From Bacilli bacterium (GTDB lineage Bacteria > Bacillota_I > Bacilli_A > RF39 > UBA660), in NCBI GenBank assembly GCA_017411235.1, contig JAFPMR010000250.1:1-10510 (forward strand): 10,510 bases of DNA. Direction: 5' to 3'. Below the pieces are notes generated by a model. It saw only the letters and a program-made list of their open reading frames with translations. It did no database searches and was not told where the DNA came from. A program made the translations under genes and the position numbers. The first letter of the stretch is position 1; each line of letters opens with the position of its first letter. Positions 6,468 through 10,510 of the stretch are shown piece by piece.

Positions 6468-7005
6468 CATATGCATCAATAACATCTTTATTAAACTTTT
6501 CCATTACTTCTTTATTTAAAACAATCTCTTCAAATTTACTTTCAAACTTTCTAAACTTTTTATTTAAAGAAGCAGCATATCCGCCAACTTTTCTATTAAA
6601 TGTATTGCTCTTAACTTCTAAATATGAAGAATACATATCAGTAACATCATCTTCAGATAAGTCTTTCTTTAATTCATAAAATTCATTATCATAAAAATAC
6701 TTCATTAACTCTTTAGCATCATCTTTATCAATTTTATATTCAGCAGGTTCTACTTTTGGATTATCTATACCTAATTCAACTTTAACATTACCATCTTGGT
6801 CAACAGTAATCTTTCTTGTAAGAGAATTAGCATAAGTAGTAAAACCACCACCATATGAATAGGAGATAGTAAACGTAGTAGGCATTTTAACTTTATCGTC
6901 ATCATCACTTGTTTTATGTTTCTTAACTCCTGCAATAACAATTCCTATAACCAGTACAACAACAATTAAAGCAAATACTACTATAACAGCTTTTTTATTT
7001 TTCAT
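6451..7005 (-). CDS. Membrane-anchored extracytoplasmic protein, unknown function
   Basis: This is a 184-residue protein. MKNKK is followed by a Val/Ile-rich membrane anchor (about 6-27), then a basic and acidic linker (KKHKTSDDDDK, 28-38) and an extracytoplasmic domain. There is no lipobox Cys, so it is a signal-anchor protein rather than a lipoprotein. The domain has beta strands (TTFTISYSYGGGF, TRKITVDQDGNVKVELG), a helix (KDDAKELMKYFYDNEFYEL), strands around YLEVKSNTFNRKVGGY, and a C-terminal helix (LNKKFRKFESKFEEIVL). That layout recalls small Bacillota envelope proteins of unknown role. The ATG at 7005 is chosen because AGGTGA (7016-7011) lies five bases upstream; the GTG at 7014 falls inside that Shine-Dalgarno. 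It stands alone, convergent with the deacylase gene and divergent from the ABC operon. Confidence 0.85.
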   Translation of the reverse strand: MKNKKAVIVVFALIVVVLVIGIVIAGVKKHKTSDDDDKVKMPTTFTISYSYGGGFTTYANSLTRKITVDQDGNVKVELGIDNPKVEPAEYKIDKDDAKELMKYFYDNEFYELKKDLSEDDVTDMYSSYLEVKSNTFNRKVGGYAASLNKKFRKFESKFEEIVLNKEVMEKFNKDVIDAYEKSDY

Positions 7006-7022
7006 ATCTATCACCTAATTTC

Positions 7023-7028
7023 ATTATA
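7023..7028 (-). promoter_or_regulatory. -10 box of the minus-strand gene
   Basis: An exact TATAAT on the minus strand reads from 7028 to 7023, ending 17 bases before the ATG at 7005. Transcription would begin near the AGGTGA at 7016, so the leader is again very short. No good -35 is visible in the A/T tracts upstream. Confidence 0.5.
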
Positions 7029-7060
7029 ATTTATTTTTTTTAAAAAAGATATAAAAAAAC

Positions 7061-7089
7061 TTGCATTCTAAAAAAATACATGTTATATT
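7061..7089 (+). promoter_or_regulatory. ABC operon promoter, -35 plus extended -10
   Basis: TTGCAT (7061-7066) and TATATT (7084-7089) are separated by exactly 17 bases, and TG at 7081-7082 supplies the extended -10. This is the best two-box promoter in the window. The start site would be near 7096, leaving a leader of about 218 bases before the ATPase ATG, far longer than the roughly 9-37 bases predicted for the other units. A copy of ATACATG (7076-7082) overlaps the TG element. Confidence 0.75.
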
Positions 7090-7120
7090 GGTAATGACTT
7101 TTTTCAAAGAAATTGTTTTT

Positions 7121-7142
7121 GTTATGTATTAATATACATGAT
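7121..7142 (+). promoter_or_regulatory. Leader hairpin with arms matching the downstream terminator
   Basis: GTTATGTAT (7121-7129) can pair with ATACATGAT (7134-7142) around a TAAT loop: 9 bp, including G-U pairs at the base. The arm ATACATG (7134-7140) is also an exact complement of CATGTAT (7272-7278), the 3' arm of the terminator-like hairpin, so the two structures could compete. The regulatory role is inferred. Confidence 0.4.
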
Positions 7143-7156
7143 AAATATGGTTTGTA

Positions 7157-7177
7157 GTCATTTCTGGAAGGAGTGAT
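7157..7177 (+). promoter_or_regulatory. Hairpin that could mask the leader-peptide Shine-Dalgarno
   Basis: GTCATTTCT (7157-7165) can fold onto AGGAGTGAT (7169-7177) around a three-base loop, giving 9 bp with three G-U pairs. The 3' arm includes most of AAGGAG (7168-7173), the ribosome site of the small ORF. In addition, AATGACT (7093-7099), at the very start of the transcript, is complementary to AGTCATT (7156-7162) and could open the hairpin if transcribed. Stability was not calculated. Confidence 0.35.
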
Positions 7178-7181
7178 GAAG

Positions 7182-7286
7182 ATGAAAAAGACGAAATCAT
7201 ATCGCAGCTCAGAACTAATGAACGTGATATCATACAACTTATTAATTAAAACCGAGATACATAACAACAAACATGTATCTTTTTAA
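7182..7286 (+). CDS. Possible 34-residue leader peptide or small protein
   Basis: An ATG at 7182 lies eight bases after a strong AAGGAG (7168-7173), and the frame is open to TAA at 7284-7286. The peptide is basic at its start (MKKTKSYRSSELMNVISYN) with no membrane span and no run of one amino acid typical of classical attenuator peptides. An ATG at 7176 in the same frame is too close to the Shine-Dalgarno. The last codons form a terminator-like hairpin, so translation to the end would disrupt it. The other + strand frame here (7145-7250) encodes a more protein-like, charged sequence but lacks a normal start codon, which weakens confidence. No homologue is recognised. Confidence 0.4.
   Translation: MKKTKSYRSSELMNVISYNLLIKTEIHNNKHVSF
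7255..7284 (+). terminator. Terminator-like hairpin upstream of the ABC ATPase gene
   Basis: AGATACAT (7255-7262) pairs perfectly with ATGTATCT (7273-7280) around a 10-base A/C loop, followed directly by TTTT (7281-7284). It lies inside the end of the small ORF and 30 bases before the ATPase ATG, in the position of an attenuator. The T run is short, so termination would be partial. Confidence 0.5.
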
Positions 7287-7313
7287 ATGTCAAAAATTTA
7301 ATTAGGAGGAAGT

Positions 7314-8297
7314 ATGTGTTTCATTAGAGTAGAAGGTCTCTGCAAAACCTTTAAAGTACTGCAACGAGATAGTGGACTAAAAAATGCTTTCCGCTCACTA
7401 ATCAAAAGAGATTACAAATACATCAAAGCTGTAGATAATATCTCCTTTGAAATTGATGAAGGTGAGATTGTCGCCTATATCGGACCTAATGGTGCCGGAA
7501 AATCCACGACAATAAAAATGCTAACTGGAATCTTAAAACCTGATAGCGGTAATATCAAAGTCAGTGATTTTGATCCATTTAGTGATAGGAAAAAATATGT
7601 TTCCAATATCGGAGTAGTCTTTGGTCAAAAATCCCAACTATGGTGGGACATACCAGTAATTGATTCATTTGATCTTCTAAGAGATATTTATAAAATACCT
7701 AAAGAAGAATACGAACAAACAAAAAATGAATTAATCAAAATGTTAGATATCAAAGACTTTATCAATACTCCAGTAAGGCAATTAAGCCTAGGACAGAGAA
7801 TGCGCTGCGAAATCGCCGCATCATTACTTCACAAACCTAAAATATTATTCTTAGATGAACCAACAATCGGCTTAGATGCTGTATCAAAAGTCCAAGTCAG
7901 AAAATTCATCAAAGAAATAAACAAAAAAGAAAAAGTAACCATCATTTTAACTAGTCACGATATGAGTGACATCGAAGCCTTAACCAATCGAGTGATTGTA
8001 ATAGGTCACGGTAAGAAACTATATGATGGGACTTTAAATGGCATTAAGAAAAAGTTTTCAAACAAAAAGAAATTAGAAATTCTATTCAATAAATTGAATA
8101 AAATTCCTAAACTAAAAGATGTAGAAATAATCGAGAAAAAAGAACATAAAATAATCTTGGACGTTGATGTAAACAAAAATACCATCTCAGGTATAATTGA
8201 AAAATTCACAAAAGAATGTGAAATACAAGATGTCAATGTCATAAATGAAGATATAGATAGTATTATAGTTAAGTTGTATCAAGACTTAGAACTATGA
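7314..8297 (+). CDS. ABC-2 exporter ATP-binding protein (COG4586 type)
   Basis: This 327-residue nucleotide-binding subunit of an export-type ABC transporter powers two membrane partners from the cytoplasmic face. All catalytic elements are present: Walker A GPNGAGKST (57-65), Q-loop Q105 in VVFGQKSQLWWD, ABC signature LSLGQ (157-161), Walker B ILFLDEP (177-183), the D-loop GLDA, and the H-switch H215 in TSHD. The early insertion (LQRDSGLKNAFRSLIKRDYK, 16-35) and 'FGQKSQLWWD' are typical of COG4586 proteins, which pair with COG4587 and COG3694 permeases. A C-terminal accessory region (about 245-327) follows the catalytic core. The ATG at 7314 is fixed by AGGAGG (7304-7309) and an in-frame stop just upstream. 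Its codons (CGC, TGC, GCC, TCC, ACC) look less AT-biased than the neighbours. It overlaps the next gene by ATGA. Confidence 0.95.
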   Translation: MCFIRVEGLCKTFKVLQRDSGLKNAFRSLIKRDYKYIKAVDNISFEIDEGEIVAYIGPNGAGKSTTIKMLTGILKPDSGNIKVSDFDPFSDRKKYVSNIGVVFGQKSQLWWDIPVIDSFDLLRDIYKIPKEEYEQTKNELIKMLDIKDFINTPVRQLSLGQRMRCEIAASLLHKPKILFLDEPTIGLDAVSKVQVRKFIKEINKKEKVTIILTSHDMSDIEALTNRVIVIGHGKKLYDGTLNGIKKKFSNKKKLEILFNKLNKIPKLKDVEIIEKKEHKIILDVDVNKNTISGIIEKFTKECEIQDVNVINEDIDSIIVKLYQDLEL

Positions 8298-9094
8298 TCG
8301 GCTATCTAGCTTACTTTAGAAGTGTTTTAATTACTAGATTACAATACAAAGCAGCAGCACTTGCAGGATTATGTACTCAATTCTTCTGGGGTTTCTTATA
8401 CTGTATGGTTTATCAAGCATTTTATTCACATGCTTCGATAGACAGTATTAGTTTCAAAGAATTAATCTGTTATGTTTGGTTACATCAAGCATTATTCAGT
8501 TTAATCTTTATAAGAACTCATGATGGAGAAATAATGTCATCAATAAGAGAAGGAACAGTAGCTTATGAACTATGTCGACCTTATGATCTATATTGGTGGT
8601 GGTACTTAAAACTAATAGCAAAAAGATATGGCGCAATGTCTCTAAGATTTATACCAGTATTACTATTTGCTTTTATCTTACCGGCACCTTATAACCTAAT
8701 AGGTCCCATATCATTAAGTGCTTTCCTAATGTTCTTACTAACACTATTCTTAGGATCACTAATAGTAGTAGGCATTAACATAATCGTTCATTCACTTAGT
8801 TTCTTTACCATGCAAGATAAAGGAATATCAAGTATCATAAATACTATAGGTGAATTACTAGCAGGTATGGCTGTACCATTACCATTACTACCAAATAAAA
8901 TAATAAATATTAGCGAATACTTACCATTTAGATTAATAGGAGACCTACCATTCAGAATCTATTCTGGAAATATCAATGGCGATTATGCTCTTAAATGTAT
9001 AATCCTACAAATAATCTGGGTTTTACTCCTTGTCATAATTGGTAAACTAATAATGAATAAAGCTCTTAAGAAAGTAAGTATTCAAGGTGGTTAG
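8294..9094 (+). CDS. ABC-2 exporter permease (COG4587 type, PF06182)
   Basis: This 266-residue integral membrane protein has about six spans, the clearest at about 22-42, 54-72, 113-130, 138-166 and 233-254. The cytoplasmic motif SSIREGTVAYELCRPYDLYW is typical of the DUF990/PF06182 ABC-2 permeases, where 'G-ia-eL-RP' is conserved. It should form a heterodimeric channel with the next gene product. Substrates of this COG4586/4587/3694 group are mostly unknown; some related systems have been connected with drug or antibiotic export, which cannot be decided here. The start at 8294 lies within the ATPase stop (ATGA, four-base overlap), so it is translationally coupled. It contains an unusual WWWYLK cluster after RPYDLY. 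Confidence 0.92.
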   Translation: MIGYLAYFRSVLITRLQYKAAALAGLCTQFFWGFLYCMVYQAFYSHASIDSISFKELICYVWLHQALFSLIFIRTHDGEIMSSIREGTVAYELCRPYDLYWWWYLKLIAKRYGAMSLRFIPVLLFAFILPAPYNLIGPISLSAFLMFLLTLFLGSLIVVGINIIVHSLSFFTMQDKGISSIINTIGELLAGMAVPLPLLPNKIINISEYLPFRLIGDLPFRIYSGNINGDYALKCIILQIIWVLLLVIIGKLIMNKALKKVSIQGG

Positions 9095-9871
9095 ATGGAC
9101 CTAATATTTAAATACCTATCTATTCACTTAAAAAATGACTTAGAATATCGAGCTTCATTCATACTAACAGTAATAGCTCAAGGCTTAGTAATGTTAGTAG
9201 AACTATTCGCAATTGATTCTTTATTCCATAAATTTGGTCTATTAGACACTTATAATATCAATGAATTACTATTAGGTTTCTCTATAGTATGGTTAGGATT
9301 CTCCTTAACAGAAATGTTCTTCAGAGGATTTGACCATTTCAGTGAACTAATAATCCATGGTAATTTTGATTTACTTCTAATAAGACCTCGTAACTTATAC
9401 TTACAAATATTTGGTAGTAACATCTGTTATGAAAAAACAAGTAGAGTGTTAATAAGTTTAAGTTTATTCATCTATAGTTCAATAAAAGTAATTAAAACAT
9501 TTACGTTTCTAAAAGTATTATCACTATTCCTAATCGTCATAGGTTGTGTAATCATCTTCGCCAGTATCTTTATTATTGGTGCATCCTTCTGTTTCATAAC
9601 CATTCAAGGATTAGAAGTAGTTAATATCTTTACTGACGGATCTCGTCAATTAACTCAATACCCAATGGGTATTTATAAACCAATTGTTAGATATCTATTT
9701 ACCTTTGTTATTCCTCTAACATGTGTAAATTATTATCCAATAAAATATTTGACAGGAGCTACAACGAATATTATTTATATCTTCTTACCATTAGTATCTA
9801 TTATATTTTTAATAATAAGTATCTTAATTTTTAATCAAGGGATAAAAAAATATAACAGTACTGGATCTTAA
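9095..9871 (+). CDS. ABC-2 exporter permease (COG3694 type, PF06182)
   Basis: This 258-residue membrane protein has about six spans (approximately 20-40, 57-75, 112-130, 136-166, 200-218 and 226-248). Family marks are FRGFDHFSELIIHGNFDLLLIRP (around residues 76-98), QLTQYPMGIY and FVIPLTCVNYYPIKYLTG, characteristic of COG3694, the second permease of the three-gene set. It begins directly after the TAG of the first permease (ATG at 9095, zero gap), with a GGTGG ribosome site in the end of that gene. Together the three genes encode a complete exporter of one ATPase and two different permeases, with no substrate-binding protein. Strong termination follows. Confidence 0.92.
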   Translation: MDLIFKYLSIHLKNDLEYRASFILTVIAQGLVMLVELFAIDSLFHKFGLLDTYNINELLLGFSIVWLGFSLTEMFFRGFDHFSELIIHGNFDLLLIRPRNLYLQIFGSNICYEKTSRVLISLSLFIYSSIKVIKTFTFLKVLSLFLIVIGCVIIFASIFIIGASFCFITIQGLEVVNIFTDGSRQLTQYPMGIYKPIVRYLFTFVIPLTCVNYYPIKYLTGATTNIIYIFLPLVSIIFLIISILIFNQGIKKYNSTGS

Positions 9872-9895
9872 AAGGATAGGCGACTATCCTTTTTT
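9870..9895 (+). terminator. Strong intrinsic terminator of the ABC operon
   Basis: A 10-bp perfect stem (AAAAGGATAG at 9870-9879 with CTATCCTTTT at 9884-9893) carries a GCGA loop of the stable GNRA type and is followed by T residues to 9895. The 5' arm overlaps the TAA stop (9869-9871). It is the strongest terminator in the window. Confidence 0.9.
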
Positions 9896-9924
9896 GATTG
9901 CTAAAAAACAAAAAATGTTATATC
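9894..9924 (+). promoter_or_regulatory. Probable promoter of the last gene
   Basis: TGTTATATC provides an extended -10 (TG at 9916-9917, TATATC at 9919-9924). TTGATT at 9894-9899 resembles a -35 but is 19 bases away, longer than ideal, and overlaps the terminator T run. The predicted leader before the ATG at 9958 is about 27 bases. Confidence 0.45.
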
Positions 9925-9957
9925 ATAGAAAACATTATTTGAAAAAGAGGTGACGAC

Positions 9958-10510
9958 ATGGAATTATATAAGTTAGATGTTAAAAAACTAGAAGACGTCG
10001 AAGAAGTAAAAAGATGTTATCGTATAGCAGCTGATGCATTAGTAACTGCAGAAGAAGATAGGTTATTTGATGAAGATGGTTGCTATAATACTGAATTAAC
10101 AGAAAGAATTAACTTTCTTAGAAACTTAGTAGCTTCACTTAGGTCAAGAGTATATGAATTAATAGAACCAACACTTAGTGATGAAAATATCGATTTATAC
10201 CTTGATCGTGTCGACAACTACACAATTTGTGAACACGATAAAACAGTTCCAGTAGGAACAGTAACTTATGAAGAGGGTAGTAAACCTAATTTAGTAGGAA
10301 GTCTATCTTACTCAATAGCAAAAGAATATCGTGGTAACAATTATGGTTTAAGAGCAATTCGTTTAGTAGGTCATAATCTATTAGAAAAAGGTGTAACAAA
10401 AATAATAATTTCACCAAGAAATAACGATAACATACCTACAGTTAGTATAATTGAAGAATTTGGTGGCAGAATACTACCAGAAGAACCTTCTTATGTACCA
10501 ACAGCACATA
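9958..10510 (+). CDS. GNAT-like acetyltransferase, 3' partial
   Basis: 184 complete codons are visible and the frame runs off the window. The start is an ATG preceded by AGAGGTGA (9946-9953). The first 75 residues are helical and charged (ALVTAEEDRLFDEDG, then LTERINFLRNLVASLRSRVY) and do not look like a standard GNAT N-terminus. A GNAT core follows: strands TICEHDKTVPVGTVTYEEG and LVGSLSYSIAKEY, the acetyl-CoA pyrophosphate loop R-G-N-N-Y-G (in EYRGNNYGLRAI), the helix RLVGHNLLEKG, the strand KIIISPR and the element SIIEEFGGRIL. The loop is R-x-x-x-Y-G rather than the common R-G-x-G-x-G/A, still compatible with the family. The acceptor substrate is unknown. It is transcribed from its own promoter after the ABC terminator. 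Confidence 0.8.
   Translation, partial: MELYKLDVKKLEDVEEVKRCYRIAADALVTAEEDRLFDEDGCYNTELTERINFLRNLVASLRSRVYELIEPTLSDENIDLYLDRVDNYTICEHDKTVPVGTVTYEEGSKPNLVGSLSYSIAKEYRGNNYGLRAIRLVGHNLLEKGVTKIIISPRNNDNIPTVSIIEEFGGRILPEEPSYVPTAH

Larger units (their letters stand above)
7006..7313. other. Divergent intergenic region and long ABC-operon leader
   Basis: This gap of about 300 bases is the only long non-coding stretch in the window. From left to right it holds the minus-strand Shine-Dalgarno and -10, a T7A6 tract (7034-7047), a good + strand promoter (7061-7089), a hairpin at 7121-7142, a second hairpin at 7157-7177 that would cover a Shine-Dalgarno, a possible 34-codon gene (7182-7286), a terminator-like hairpin (7255-7284), and the ATPase Shine-Dalgarno AGGAGG (7304-7309). 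The sequence ATACATG occurs at 7076-7082 and 7134-7140, with its complement at 7272-7278. I recognise no T-box, known riboswitch consensus, tRNA or mobile-element end here. Confidence 0.7.

Noticed and set aside
7006..7014. GTG start at 7014 for the minus-strand gene
   Set aside because: The GTG is inside the AGGTGA that serves the ATG at 7005, so it has no ribosome site of its own.
7040..7270. Minus-strand 76-residue ORF across the ABC leader
   Set aside because: It lies antisense to a well-supported promoter and leader, has no ribosome site I can see, and its Phe/Tyr/Ile-rich content is what AT-rich non-coding DNA gives.
7090..7313. T-box or known riboswitch upstream of the ABC operon
   Set aside because: No T-box GGTGGNACCGCG-type element and no conserved core of a riboswitch class I know is present; only generic hairpins are visible.
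8006..8242. Minus-strand 78-residue ORF
   Set aside because: It is antisense to the C-terminal part of the ABC ATPase gene, which has full family motifs; the Ser/Phe/Leu-rich translation is typical of a shadow frame.
8280..8300. Mycoplasma-type code with TGA as Trp
   Set aside because: TGA at 8295-8297 ends the ATPase exactly at the ATGA overlap with the permease, and Trp is TGG throughout, so the standard code fits.

Overview
The window reads as a gene-dense, very AT-rich chromosomal segment of a low-GC Gram-positive bacterium (Bacillota/Bacilli, probably an uncultured Erysipelotrichales- or RF39-like gut lineage). This placement is an inference. It rests on A/T-ending codons with AGA as the usual Arg codon, Shine-Dalgarno sites of the AGGAGG/GAGGTGA type, extended -10 promoters (TGnTATAAT), short gaps, and an MEP-pathway ispH. 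The code is standard: Trp is TGG throughout and TGA is used as a stop (end of the ABC ATPase gene). I see no tRNA, rRNA, CRISPR array, insertion sequence or phage gene.

Layout. (a) 1-428: the 3' end of an unrecognised gene, ending in a terminator that runs directly into a promoter. (b) 510-1696: a membrane-anchored extracytoplasmic protein followed by a multi-pass protein of the PF06541 (DUF1113/CmpB-like) family. (c) 1735-5284: a + strand operon of a GNAT acetyltransferase, ispH (last enzyme of MEP isoprenoid synthesis), a multi-pass membrane protein overlapping ispH by 17 bases, a TPR protein, and a membrane-anchored protein with a Tim44-like region and a zinc ribbon. (d) 5351-6442: a gene of unknown function whose stop overlaps the start of a ProX/YbaK-type aminoacyl-tRNA deacylase gene. 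The deacylase gene is split by a +1 frameshift. (e) 6451-7005: a convergent, minus-strand, membrane-anchored protein; the two converging genes share one bidirectional terminator hairpin. (f) 7006-7313: a divergent intergenic region of about 300 bases with a good promoter, an unusually long leader, a possible 34-residue peptide gene and a terminator-like hairpin. (g) 7314-9871: a three-gene ABC-2 exporter operon (COG4586 ATPase, COG4587 and COG3694 permeases) ending in a strong GNRA-loop terminator. (h) 9958 to the end: the 5' part of a second GNAT-like acetyltransferase gene.

Most genes look like ordinary housekeeping or envelope functions. The most interesting places are the ABC operon leader, where upstream hairpin arms can pair with the terminator arms, and the frameshifted deacylase gene, which is easy to miss because neither half is a long ATG-started ORF. 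A third pattern is the repeated fusion of a terminator to an extended -10 promoter between units. I found no clear evidence of a wholly new multi-gene system.
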